Source: a virus
Reading direction: 5' to 3' (one strand)
DNA length: 64,000 nucleotides
Virus record (IMG/VR): IMGVR_UViG_3300008954_003554
Span: 1-64,000 of that record
Below are positions 51,612 to 60,137 of this stretch, piece by piece. The translations under genes were made by a program, and so were the position numbers. Every line of letters starts with the position of its first letter. Position 1 is the first letter of the stretch. The notes under the pieces were generated by a model. It was given only the letters and a program-made list of their open reading frames with translations. It made no database searches and was not told the origin of the DNA.

Positions 51612-52043
51612 ATGAAAATTTCAATGAATCAACTTAAGAGCATCATCAGAGAGGAATCATCTCGAATGAGAGAGCAGCACCAACCCAGGTCAGGAGGAGG
51701 AAAAACCGCGGCTGAGTACATCTCCGGAGGACATGAGGGCGTATTTATGGAGGTAATGGGAGCTCTCGCTGCATGTGATAAAATATGGGATTGGGTCGAA
51801 GGGCAGGTAAGCAACTATGCAAGAATTAATCAGGGTCCAGTGTCTACTAGCAGCGGTACAGATTATCATGACATTTTAGTTGTTGGGGCAGTCTGCAGTG
51901 ATTACTTTGACGGTAGTTCAGGTGCAAAAACTTTTGAGGAGCTTGAAGCGGACAATAAGATTGACGGCTCCTGGAGAAAAGCAGCAGCTAGCGATGGGTT
52001 TAGCCTGATGTGGGCCAACGGAATTAAACAGAAGAATTGTTAA
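51612..52043 (+). CDS. Tagged protein, paralogue of 49341
   Basis: 143 residues from ATG 51612 (AGGAAAAAA). Tag MKISMNQLKSIIREESSRMRE, then QHQPRSGG. The domain AEYISGGHEGVFMEVMGAL...CSDYFDGSSGAKTFEELE...IDGSW aligns with the 49341 protein. An in-frame ATG at 51549 lies inside the gene before. Confidence 0.76.
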   Translation: MKISMNQLKSIIREESSRMREQHQPRSGGGKTAAEYISGGHEGVFMEVMGALAACDKIWDWVEGQVSNYARINQGPVSTSSGTDYHDILVVGAVCSDYFDGSSGAKTFEELEADNKIDGSWRKAAASDGFSLMWANGIKQKNC

Positions 52044-52075
52044 ATAAATAGTTTGATTATTTTTTAAACTTTTCT

Positions 52076-52103
52076 TGTAAATCGTATCACATAGTGGTAT
52101 AAT
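52076..52103 (+). promoter_or_regulatory. Promoter TGTAAA-N16-TATAAT
   Basis: TGTAAA 52076-52081, TATAAT 52098-52103 after TGG. Drives the lipoprotein gene at 52159. Confidence 0.88.
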
Positions 52104-52158
52104 AAAAGAGTTCTAAATAAGTAGAGCTCTTTTTCTTTTAATAAAAAAGGATTTAAAT

Positions 52159-52692
52159 ATGCTTAATGCAAAATCAATCGTTCTCCTCTCCCTTCTTCCT
52201 CTCACCCTCGTTGCATGTGAAGGCGACTATGACGAAAGTATTTCTTTTCCAGAAGATGCCCTTTCTGATACGAGCTCTTTTGAAACAGATGACGATGTTG
52301 TTTTCGATACTTCTCCAAGCACCCCGGATCATCCGTTTGGTCGATCTCCGATCATGACAGAAGATTTTGATAAATTTGGGGTCTGTTATTCTGAGGCACA
52401 GAGTGATCAGGCAGATTTTTTCAATAGCGGTACACCCTGTATTGACGGGATGGTGGCGTTGATTAGTGGCCGAGGCTGTCCCGAGGTTGTCTATGAGGAT
52501 AACGAGGATGGCACACACAGTATTTACTGCACCACTGAGCCGACATGCGATGTGGTCCACAGTGATGGTTATCTTGCTATTCCAAATAGCCTTGACTGGA
52601 GTGATTTTGGAAATCGGAGCCAGATGATGTGTCAAGATAATAATGTTACTCTTGTTTATTTTTCAAACAAGTCTAGTGTTATTGATCAATAG
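52159..52692 (+). CDS. Lipoprotein, 177 residues
   Basis: AAAAAAGGATTTAAAT before the ATG. Signal peptide MLNAKSIVLLSLLPLTLVACEGD with lipobox LVAC. The mature part is acidic with eight or so Cys in pairs (FGVCYSEAQ, PCIDGM, GRGCPEVV, SIYCTTEPTCDVV, MMCQDNN). Expected to be anchored outside the cytoplasm, possibly a surface/superinfection protein, but no family recognised. Monocistron between promoter and terminator. Confidence 0.76.
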   Translation: MLNAKSIVLLSLLPLTLVACEGDYDESISFPEDALSDTSSFETDDDVVFDTSPSTPDHPFGRSPIMTEDFDKFGVCYSEAQSDQADFFNSGTPCIDGMVALISGRGCPEVVYEDNEDGTHSIYCTTEPTCDVVHSDGYLAIPNSLDWSDFGNRSQMMCQDNNVTLVYFSNKSSVIDQ

Positions 52693-52711
52693 ATCTTAAA
52701 AATTATTTTTT

Positions 52712-52736
52712 AAGCCCGCAATTTGCGGGCTTTTTT
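52712..52736 (+). terminator. Rho-independent terminator
   Basis: AAGCCCGCA/TGCGGGCTT stem (52712-52720 with 52724-52732), short loop, and a run of T. Placed 20 nt after the lipoprotein stop. Confidence 0.92.
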
Positions 52737-52847
52737 ATTGCTCTGTATCAGCTCTGTTTGACACGAGAGTCCTGGCTTGATAATCTAATCATTATAGCAC
52801 CTAAGATGCAATAGAGTTCAAGCTAGATACTACAGATAGTTATTGGT

Positions 52848-53192
52848 ATGAGTTCTATACTCTTGCCAAACCAACCCTTTAAACTTGTTATCAGCATGGA
52901 GGGGGTCAACCCAACAGCAGATGGTTTTGCAACATTTTCATGGTTTGGGAAAAGAATGAAACTATATGAAAAAGTTGATCTTGATACCTACCCGTCTATG
53001 AAAGACTTTAAAGGGAATAGTTTTTATTTTGATATTGGGACGGTAGGGACCGTCGTTAGACTTGTAGGTCGACCAGACAAGATAAAAAAAGATCCAATCT
53101 GGTGCAAATTTGATCTATATGAAGTTCTAATTGGAGGAAAAATTATTCAGATGTTTAGACAAAACATGGAACCAATAAGTTATCATATATAG
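52848..53192 (+). CDS. Hypothetical 114-residue beta-type protein
   Basis: MSSILLPNQPFKLVISMEGVNPTADGFATFSWFGKRMKLYEKVD...IGTVGTVVRLVGRPDKI, strand-rich. The IGTVGTVVRLVGRPDK and KFDLYEVLIGG strands resemble a larger SH3-like fold. No good ribosome site. Not recognised. Confidence 0.6.
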   Translation: MSSILLPNQPFKLVISMEGVNPTADGFATFSWFGKRMKLYEKVDLDTYPSMKDFKGNSFYFDIGTVGTVVRLVGRPDKIKKDPIWCKFDLYEVLIGGKIIQMFRQNMEPISYHI

Positions 53193-53215
53193 TTATATAA
53201 GCTAAGAGGCACTTA

Positions 53216-54022
53216 ATGAAAATTACAGCGCGCGAAATTAGAAAAATGATCCTAGAAGAATCTCAAAAGCTAGAGAGAGAGAAAAGAGATCAAGACGATG
53301 AAATCCTAAGAGAAGCCTGGTTAGATCTTAGAGATCGAGGATACACAGATTCAGAAGTGATTGATGGTTTGCTTTCTAGTGCAGGCGTTATGATTGAGTC
53401 AAGATTTCTCAACGAAGAAGATGCTGCCGGAGAAAATGGAGGCGCGGGTTTCTTTTCCACTATTGCGACTGGGGCAGGAGATGTCCTTAAAGGTAAAATT
53501 TCACAGATTGTAATTGATACAATTCTATCTGCATTCCAGGTAGATCTTCGAACACCTTTTGGAAGAATGGTCAGAGCCTTAGCAATCAACGTCGGTGAAA
53601 ACTTTGAGTATGCGAGGTGGAGAGAATATTTCGGAGGGGAAAGTAGTTGTGGTCTTTGGGCAGAAACAATTTCACAAGCTGTTGGAGAAACTGTGATCTT
53701 AGAGCCGATAATGTCAGCAATTTTAGTGCAGCTCGGACTTCGAGGAGCGGGAGGGGCAGCAACGCCGACGCGACCTCCCGATATTGCTGCACCAGACGCA
53801 GGTATTGGGGGAGTGCTCGCGGGAACTTTAATTAGAACCATAGAAGAGGCAATAAACGAAGCCCTTGTGGGACCCGTTTCCGATGCAATTGCTGACAGGT
53901 TGTGTAGAATTAGAGTTAGGGATCTGGTTGGAGATACTTTTGGACTAGGCTCTATAGCCCGCAGACTAACTGGGTCTGACAGGCCTGAAGGATATTACTC
54001 AGCACTATCCGGTGCAACTTGA
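53216..54022 (+). CDS. Tagged protein with hydrophobic central region
   Basis: 268 residues, AAGAGGCACTTA before the ATG. Tag MKITAREIRKMILEESQKLERE. A second short helix ends SRFLNEEDAAG (LNE site). Residues ~80-230 are Gly/Ala/Ile-rich with amphipathic or membrane-active segments (FFSTIATGAGDVLKGKISQIVIDTIL; ILEPIMSAILVQLGLRGAGG; GIGGVLAGTLIRTIEEAI). It could insert into a membrane. Function unknown. Confidence 0.73.
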   Translation: MKITAREIRKMILEESQKLEREKRDQDDEILREAWLDLRDRGYTDSEVIDGLLSSAGVMIESRFLNEEDAAGENGGAGFFSTIATGAGDVLKGKISQIVIDTILSAFQVDLRTPFGRMVRALAINVGENFEYARWREYFGGESSCGLWAETISQAVGETVILEPIMSAILVQLGLRGAGGAATPTRPPDIAAPDAGIGGVLAGTLIRTIEEAINEALVGPVSDAIADRLCRIRVRDLVGDTFGLGSIARRLTGSDRPEGYYSALSGAT

Positions 54023-54023
54023 T

Positions 54024-54677
54024 ATGGTGGTAGACAAAGCTGCTCTAAGAGAAATCATAAGATCTGTAATTTTTGAAGATCTCGGTAAGCACAAAACTAG
54101 AATGTTCAAGGGTACGGGTGCATCTCATAGCTACAATACAAAGTCCGGACCTAGCATGCTTGGAGATCTAGATCCTTTTGACGTTGAGGACGAGACACCT
54201 GACAGTCCAGTTGAAAAAATAAAAACTAGTCGAGCCTTTAAAGAAGATATAAAAAACATGTTTGAAAATAAATCTGATCAGTTCAGATCTGTCTACGACT
54301 CTAAGATAAATTACAAAGTAAGGCCTGAAAAATATAGAACCACGCGAGATGCCCAAGGTGTTTATACTGTCATGCCATACAAGTCAGACTTTATTAATTA
54401 TTTTAGTTTTTCTTCTCCCGGCCAAGCAAGAAAATCTGCACAAAAAATATATGAAATTTTTACAGACTATAGGGATAGGAATGATTTTGTCGGAATGGAC
54501 ATGGCTAGAAAATATTTACAGCTAGGGTACAAGCTTTCAAAAAGATTTGAAAAATATCCCTCCGGAAAAAGGTCCCTAAGGAGCGAATCGGGAGATAGAG
54601 ATATGTCGCTATCTGCACTAGAATTTAAAAAAAAATTAGTTAAAGTAATGAAAGACAAAGAGTATAATCCTTTTTAG
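54024..54677 (+). CDS. Protein with divergent tag
   Basis: 217 residues from ATG 54024; GTG 54012 is an alternative. MVVDKAALREIIRSVIFEDLGKH keeps the tag helix pattern. The cargo is polar with KTRMFKGTGASHSYNTKSGP and many Lys. The GSPGQARKSAQKIYEIFTDYRDRNDF-like C-terminal part is helical. Not recognised. Confidence 0.68.
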   Translation: MVVDKAALREIIRSVIFEDLGKHKTRMFKGTGASHSYNTKSGPSMLGDLDPFDVEDETPDSPVEKIKTSRAFKEDIKNMFENKSDQFRSVYDSKINYKVRPEKYRTTRDAQGVYTVMPYKSDFINYFSFSSPGQARKSAQKIYEIFTDYRDRNDFVGMDMARKYLQLGYKLSKRFEKYPSGKRSLRSESGDRDMSLSALEFKKKLVKVMKDKEYNPF

Positions 54678-54709
54678 ATTACTGTTTTGTATTTTTATCC
54701 ACGCCGCTA

Positions 54710-54718
54710 TATTTAATA
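54710..54718 (+). promoter_or_regulatory. Candidate late promoter TATTTAATA
   Basis: TATTTAATA at 54710, 39 nt before TTG 54749, as at the three other good sites. Confidence 0.5.
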
Positions 54719-54748
54719 ATATAGTTTCACCTGGAATGGGAGTGTATT

Positions 54749-56881
54749 TTGGAATTTACTGAAGACAAACTTCGAAAGCTTGTTAGAGAAGAGGCAGCCA
54801 AAAAGCTTGTCTCTGAGAAAAAAACTGAAGTAAAAAAGTTTTTAACTCTGCAGGAGCAGCGGAGTACAGCACAGGTTCGTAGTGATAATCAGCGGGGATA
54901 TCTTGGAGGCTCAGTTGTGGGGGCTTTTCAAGGACAGCTTGGAATAACAAGTCGCATCTTCACTCCGGATTTTAAGGTAGAGTTTGCAGCCAACTACATG
55001 GATGGAAGAAAGGGGAGGGCTACGCGTAGCACCAACGAAGATGAGATCGATAGTGCACTACGTGATTTTCAACTTGAAGTTGAAGAACACAAGCTAGGAC
55101 CCTACACACATCGTGCCTGGGAGATCTGGGTCGGAGATAACTACACATCCGAACAAAGAAACAAAGCAACTCAGGTGTACAATGATCCAAGGTGGGGTGC
55201 AGAGCTAGCAAAAATATTTGATGATAGTGATGAAACTGTGCCTATTCAGGCACCATCAGCTGGATCAGTAGCCCACACCTGGGAGGTTGCAGGAAGAGAG
55301 CTAGGCTGGACAATAGGAACCCGATCAAGACTTCAAGGATATTCGAGATCTACCACGTATCATGTTGAAAATGCAAGGGACTTTATGCAGGCAATCATAA
55401 GTAACAGCAATTTTGGTGGCTTCAATCCTAGATTAGTTGCCCTGGCCCTGGCAGAAACTGACGAGGCAGCAGAAAGGGCGCGTCGCCGAACCGATGAGGA
55501 GCCTGATGAAGCTGATCGATCTCGTCAGGTAGACATTAGCACGATCGAAGGATCAGACGTCGCTGCTGTTGTACCTCAACGGCAAAATGAGCCCCAGACA
55601 GACTATGGTGACCGACTTGATGCTTCGGCTGCCTATCTTAACGGTGCACCCCTCCAGTTCGGACTTTCAGACATTCCCCTTGAGGAAAATCCAGCAGAAA
55701 TTGAGCTGGGTGGTCTCTATGATTATGGCGGGCAGTGGCAAAGCAACGTTCCAACACAAGTTTATTTTCTTATCACCCCTGGTAACCTACCCGGCCCCAG
55801 GGGTCAGAAAAAAATGCACCCAATCATTACAAAAGGAGCACTAAATACCCTTTCCCAGCAGATGGCAGAGGGATTTTATCACGGTGCTTTTTCAGGGATA
55901 GGTGCCAACGTTGGAGCGGGATCAATAGAGTCGTGGATCCAACTAATCAAATGGCTATCAGGTACAGGTAACAGATGCGGCGGAGGAGTCTTTGACGGAA
56001 CAGGTGGAGGAAATCTATCAGGAAGGGTCGGATATAGGGATGGCGGAGGGGTTTATGATGCCCTAAGTTATCTTTTGGCCCAATTCAAATCAAATAGTTC
56101 AGCAACCATTGATAGCGATTTTGCCAACATGACCCTTGTCGATGCTGCACTTCAGTCAGAATACACAGATGACAGTGATGACTGGGGCGACGACGATGAT
56201 GTAAATAAAAGAAGGGATTATCTTGGACGATTAACAAGGGCTTTTGTTCAGAGACCCGGGGGTAGAAGGAGAGCAAATACTGATACAGTTCTACAAAACC
56301 CTTGGGTTGTAAGACTAGCTAAAGAAAGAACAGATGAAATAGCAAGAGAGATTAACCCCAGGATAGTAAGAGAGTCAGCATCTGAAACATTTTCCAGAAA
56401 GGAAATCTCATCATTATCTTCAATTATCACCGGGGCAATACAGGAGTCATTCGGCGTTGAAAACGTGTCTAGGAGAACCGGTCGATCACAAAGAAGGGCC
56501 CCGGTGAGACCAGTTGCTGAACCCCCTGCAGCGCCACCGACCCGAAGAGGAACGGTGTTTTCAATTGGAATGTCCAATGACCCGAATTCAATTATTAAAA
56601 TCCAAAGATTCTTCAATACCGCAAACACGGGTGTGTGGAGTGGCGACGATGACCGATCATTTCTTTCATATTTTGAACTTTACTACTCTGGTAGGCTTAA
56701 GCCTGGACTGAGTGGAGTACTGCAAACCGGGGGTTGGGATGCAATGGCTCAGTACCTTGCCGTAAATCAGATCGGAGGCGGATATAATAGTGGGCCTAGT
56801 GGCCTATTAAGCTTTATCACCACCCCGGGGTATTTCTCTAGTCAGCGAAGAAGAATACGAAATTTTGAAAGAGATGAGTGA
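54749..56881 (+). CDS. Largest tagged protein, 710 residues
   Basis: TTG 54749 with TGGGAGTGTATT. Tag MEFTEDKLRKLVREEAAKKLVSE. An N-terminal region of mixed helix and strand reaches about residue 250. A Gly-rich middle follows (GTGNRCGGGVFDGTGGGNLSGRVGYRDGGG), then an acidic DDSDDWGDDDDVNKR segment. Near the end, SIIKIQRFFNTANTGVWSGDDDRSFLSYFELYYSG resembles a peptidoglycan-binding-1-type repeat. Function unknown; size and late-type promoter fit a virion or injected protein. Confidence 0.72.
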   Translation: MEFTEDKLRKLVREEAAKKLVSEKKTEVKKFLTLQEQRSTAQVRSDNQRGYLGGSVVGAFQGQLGITSRIFTPDFKVEFAANYMDGRKGRATRSTNEDEIDSALRDFQLEVEEHKLGPYTHRAWEIWVGDNYTSEQRNKATQVYNDPRWGAELAKIFDDSDETVPIQAPSAGSVAHTWEVAGRELGWTIGTRSRLQGYSRSTTYHVENARDFMQAIISNSNFGGFNPRLVALALAETDEAAERARRRTDEEPDEADRSRQVDISTIEGSDVAAVVPQRQNEPQTDYGDRLDASAAYLNGAPLQFGLSDIPLEENPAEIELGGLYDYGGQWQSNVPTQVYFLITPGNLPGPRGQKKMHPIITKGALNTLSQQMAEGFYHGAFSGIGANVGAGSIESWIQLIKWLSGTGNRCGGGVFDGTGGGNLSGRVGYRDGGGVYDALSYLLAQFKSNSSATIDSDFANMTLVDAALQSEYTDDSDDWGDDDDVNKRRDYLGRLTRAFVQRPGGRRRANTDTVLQNPWVVRLAKERTDEIAREINPRIVRESASETFSRKEISSLSSIITGAIQESFGVENVSRRTGRSQRRAPVRPVAEPPAAPPTRRGTVFSIGMSNDPNSIIKIQRFFNTANTGVWSGDDDRSFLSYFELYYSGRLKPGLSGVLQTGGWDAMAQYLAVNQIGGGYNSGPSGLLSFITTPGYFSSQRRRIRNFERDE

Positions 56882-56887
56882 TAGATC

Positions 56888-58069
56888 GTGAAATATTTAA
56901 AAAATATTATTCTGACAGAGAGGGATCTAAGAAGTATTATCTCTGATAATATACTTTCTGAAAAAAGATTTTATTCTTACGACGGGCCCAGGCGTGCAGG
57001 ATTTCAAACTTCTGGAGAAGCGGCGTGTAGTGTTGCAGGCGCAGTAGGTACCAGAATATCGAGTGACAAAGCTAGGATAAAGGCTGGTATCATACTCGGA
57101 GTCGGGGTCGATGACGATGACCCGATAGCCAAAGAAACCTTTGTATCTGATCCGATTAGAAAGAGTGAGTCAGCGGCTGCAATAGGGAGCGATTCAGAGG
57201 TAGACGCTGATAGGATGTGGAAGATGACTATTGGGTATGCTGACGGAGATGGGCCTCAGGCTAACAAACACATGCTAGCACTTTTCATCCTACCAAAACC
57301 CGATGAGATTACAATCAGGGCTGCAGAAACTGCGGAAGACGATGAGGGAGATGAGGTTGTGTTGACCCCGGCGGTAACTACTCCCGGAAGCACTTTAAGA
57401 TTTATTCTAAGGTACGCAAATAGTGACGGTTCTCCCATCACCGACGACAGCGGGCACATAGCAGTTGATCCACACACGGGGGCAGTGACTGACAACGATG
57501 ATAAGTGGTTTAAATCTGTTGTTCCAATAGCTTTTGAGTGGATGGCACGGTATGTTAATAATGTTGAACTGTGTGATGAAAGGACCCGGGCAAGCATTAG
57601 TCGCAGGTCTGGAAGAACTGGGGGGACTACGGGCGTTTATGCTGCAGGAGCCCTCGCGTTGTCATCGTGGTGGGACGGAGACAGGGATACAGGGCTGCCC
57701 GTAAGAGCAGCTTCAGATATTGAAGCCCCCGCCCGACGGGTTCTTGTTGTGTCCAGAATGACTAGCACTGTGAACGAAAAGCTCGAACAAAAAGCTTCAG
57801 GCCTGAGGCGCTGGAGGGTTGATGTAACAGAGAGTGGAACTCATGTCTATCTTATTCCAACGGGTACCTTCCAGAAAGACAACTCTTATGCAACATCAGC
57901 CCGTGAAGATTACAGCACCAACAAAGCAAGAGTTGGGAGTGCCGATGCGGCCATGCGTAAATTTGGATCCCACGGAAATTTTAAAACATTTTTACAAATT
58001 TTAACAAAAGTTTGTGAAGAGCTGGGGGAAAATGATCCAGGCTCGACTCTTATTGATATGTCAAGATAG
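56888..58069 (+). CDS. Protein with divergent tag, 393 residues
   Basis: GTG 56888. MKYLKNIILTERDLRSIISDNILSE carries the tag helix shifted by a short leader, ending in an LSE site before KRFYSYDG. The cargo is alpha/beta with LRRWRVDVTESGTHVYLIPTG and a Cys in VELCDERTRASISRR. 6 nt from the 710-residue gene, so co-expressed. Not recognised. Confidence 0.68.
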   Translation: MKYLKNIILTERDLRSIISDNILSEKRFYSYDGPRRAGFQTSGEAACSVAGAVGTRISSDKARIKAGIILGVGVDDDDPIAKETFVSDPIRKSESAAAIGSDSEVDADRMWKMTIGYADGDGPQANKHMLALFILPKPDEITIRAAETAEDDEGDEVVLTPAVTTPGSTLRFILRYANSDGSPITDDSGHIAVDPHTGAVTDNDDKWFKSVVPIAFEWMARYVNNVELCDERTRASISRRSGRTGGTTGVYAAGALALSSWWDGDRDTGLPVRAASDIEAPARRVLVVSRMTSTVNEKLEQKASGLRRWRVDVTESGTHVYLIPTGTFQKDNSYATSAREDYSTNKARVGSADAAMRKFGSHGNFKTFLQILTKVCEELGENDPGSTLIDMSR

Positions 58070-58077
58070 AAATATCC

Positions 58078-58497
58078 CTAGATAAGCTTTTTGTGTAAAT
58101 TTTCATATATCTTTTTTCTGCCCGGTTTTTTTGCATAAAGCTTTATAAGCTCACCCGCCCTGGCATTTGCTTGATCTTCGTGAAAACCTCCGGCATCTCT
58201 AATGTTGCCGTGCAATAAATCTTGTTCATCTTGCATCATGTGCGTCATTTCGTGGGCGATGGATCTCAGGACATCGACTGTGGCACGATTTTTTCCATAG
58301 ATTCTAATTTCACCATCTCCAACCATGTAAGCAGCGGTTGTTGATATTGAGTATGGCTCTCTCTCTGAGACTATATAGACATTACAATTACCGTGAATTG
58401 GGAGTGATTCACAGCAGAATATAATAAAGTCACCTATTAACAGTGCTTTTTCTGGATCTATTTCAAGATCTTGGGAAATAAATAGTTTTCTTTTCAT
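58078..58497 (-). CDS. Zincin-type metallopeptidase-like protein
   Basis: 139 residues on the minus strand. SIAHEMTHMMQDEQ holds the HExxH motif, and FHEDQANARAGEL about 25 residues later offers the third ligand Glu. Small phage and bacterial zincins of this kind are common. No signal peptide and no tag. Convergent with 56888-58069. Confidence 0.76.
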   Translation of the reverse strand: MKRKLFISQDLEIDPEKALLIGDFIIFCCESLPIHGNCNVYIVSEREPYSISTTAAYMVGDGEIRIYGKNRATVDVLRSIAHEMTHMMQDEQDLLHGNIRDAGGFHEDQANARAGELIKLYAKKPGRKKIYENLHKKLI

Positions 58498-58765
58498 ATT
58501 ATTTTTTTCAATATTTGTGTAAACGGTTTTCTTTCCTGTGTACTATTTAATTATACAGGGACAGAGGATTAGGTCAGACCTTTTTCATTTTGAATTTAGG
58601 AGAAATGAGATGAAATTTGTAATTTATAGGTAAACATATTCAAACAGTAATTCAATAGAAAGGTGAAATATCTTTAAGCTTTTCTTTGAAACTTAAAACT
58701 AAACGTATTAGGTGAAAGAGGTGTAGATATTTCCTCCTTTAGTAACCAACACCTTAAAATAAAAA

Positions 58766-59032
58766 ATGACAGATCAAATATTAATAAAGATAAAAATGTT
58801 GGAACAGGGAATATTGCCTGCTAGAACGGGACGGGATTTAGTAAAAATGCTAGAGTCAATCCCAAAAGATGAAAGAAGAGAATTTAAAAGAAAATTTAGA
58901 AAAGCTTGGAGAAAAATTGCCAAAAAAGATCCTGACCTTAAGTTTCCAATGGGACTAGGAAACAAAAAGCCCACCAGAGAGCAAAAGATACAAAGAGTTT
59001 CAAGAGTTTATATGAATGCCGCGAAAAAGTAA
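58766..59032 (+). CDS. Hypothetical 88-residue very basic protein
   Basis: TDQILIKIKMLEQGILPARTGRDLVKMLESIPKDERREFKRKFRKAWRKIAKK; helical and Lys/Arg-rich, probably nucleic-acid binding. No clear ribosome site. The 58498-58765 gap before it holds a promoter-like TGTAAA-N17-TACTAT at 58518 and a TATTTAATT at 58544, then only a 7-codon frame after AGGAG (58599). Confidence 0.6.
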   Translation: MTDQILIKIKMLEQGILPARTGRDLVKMLESIPKDERREFKRKFRKAWRKIAKKDPDLKFPMGLGNKKPTREQKIQRVSRVYMNAAKK

Positions 59033-59285
59033 AAGAAAAAGTAAAATTAAAAAAGAAGAACCCGGGATCATCGAGCACAAGGGTTTTACTGTAGGTCAAA
59101 AAATATGGTCAAAATATCTGACTGGTAAAATTATATCAGGTGTAATTACCAGATTTATTCTTGCAGAGGGTCAAGAAGAGGCAATAGAGATAATTACCGA
59201 AGACATGGGGTATAGAACAGTCAGGCTTTCTGAGTCTAGTGAGAATAGAATTATAAAGAGAAGAAATAAAGGTTTTCAGTTGTAG
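59016..59285 (+). CDS. SH3/KOW-like small basic protein
   Basis: 89 residues overlapping the gene before by 17 nt. A basic leader (PRKSKRKSKIKKEE), then FTVGQKIWSKYLTGKIISGVITRFI and a YRTVRLSES strand, a larger relative of the MKVGDLV fold. Its stop overlaps the protease gene on the other strand by 10 nt. Confidence 0.62.
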   Translation: MPRKSKRKSKIKKEEPGIIEHKGFTVGQKIWSKYLTGKIISGVITRFILAEGQEEAIEIITEDMGYRTVRLSESSENRIIKRRNKGFQL

Positions 59286-60055
59286 TCTACGCTGTTTCTA
59301 TCAAGAAAATCCCTAATATTTTCTACTCCGACACCCATTCCGACAGCTGGAAATCTTGGATCCGCCATCTGTATCATTCCTATAACTTCAAATCTAGAGT
59401 TGAGAATAAGGCTCCCAGAGCTTCCAAATATTGCAGGAGTGGTGAAGAAGCAAATGCCGCTCAAATCACATCCAGAAAAATTTCCATCGAAGTGGGGGGC
59501 AGCACCTTCTGATCGAATAGAGAGCGGGGCTGATATTGTATAGACGTCGCTTCCTATTTCCGGCATAGAGCTAGCAATTCTAATTTTTCTAAATGCTGGC
59601 ATGTCTGACTTTATTAGACATAGATCATTCTCTTCGTCTATGTCAACAATCTCTGCGGACCAGATTGCTCCATAGAAGTCTGTTACCGTTAGCTCTGTTT
59701 TCATTTGAAACAACATGTTAAGCAAGTATGTATCCGGAGAGTCTGACTCTGGGTTGTCACAAAAATGACCTGCAGTTAAAATAAGGGACTCGCCTGTCTC
59801 TAGTTCAGAAAATATCATCCCGGAGGCAGAGCTACCTTCGACTACTACACTATCACAGTCCCCTGTATCAGATTCACAATCATCATATATGATAGATTTT
59901 GATATATTTAAACTAACAAAATTTTCTGTTGGGAACTTTGTTATTTTCGGGGGCGTCTTGTCTATAACAAATGACACCATCGAAACTATAAGAGATAAAA
60001 ATAAACATAGAATTAAAATTCTTAGAAGTTTTTCTTTTAATCCTATGCTTTCCAC
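59276..60055 (-). CDS. Membrane-anchored trypsin-like serine protease
   Basis: 259 residues on the minus strand. An N-terminal helix (LLRILILCLFLSLIVSMVSFVI) acts as a signal anchor. The catalytic triad is visible in order: LILTAGHFCDN (His), DEENDLCLIKSD (Asp), AIFGSSGSLILNS (GxSGS Ser). The fold is that of S1/HtrA-type proteases without a PDZ domain. It likely faces the periplasm. Phage-borne trypsin-like proteases are rare. Confidence 0.8.
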   Translation of the reverse strand: MESIGLKEKLLRILILCLFLSLIVSMVSFVIDKTPPKITKFPTENFVSLNISKSIIYDDCESDTGDCDSVVVEGSSASGMIFSELETGESLILTAGHFCDNPESDSPDTYLLNMLFQMKTELTVTDFYGAIWSAEIVDIDEENDLCLIKSDMPAFRKIRIASSMPEIGSDVYTISAPLSIRSEGAAPHFDGNFSGCDLSGICFFTTPAIFGSSGSLILNSRFEVIGMIQMADPRFPAVGMGVGVENIRDFLDRNSVDYN

Positions 60056-60137
60056 GATATTTATCTCACTTTTAAAATTTTAAATTCTCTGCCATTCTCT
60101 TTTATAGTTTGTCTATCTCTATTAAATATGTATTATC

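Noticed and set aside
53290-53841. 183-residue minus-strand frame opposite the tagged gene at 53216
   Set aside because: No start signals and low-complexity Pro/Ala/Ser composition; the + strand gene carries the tag and a ribosome site.
58610-58633. Seven-codon frame after AGGAGAAATGAG
   Set aside because: Good ribosome site but only MKFVIYR before the stop; possibly a remnant or leader peptide, too short to call a gene.
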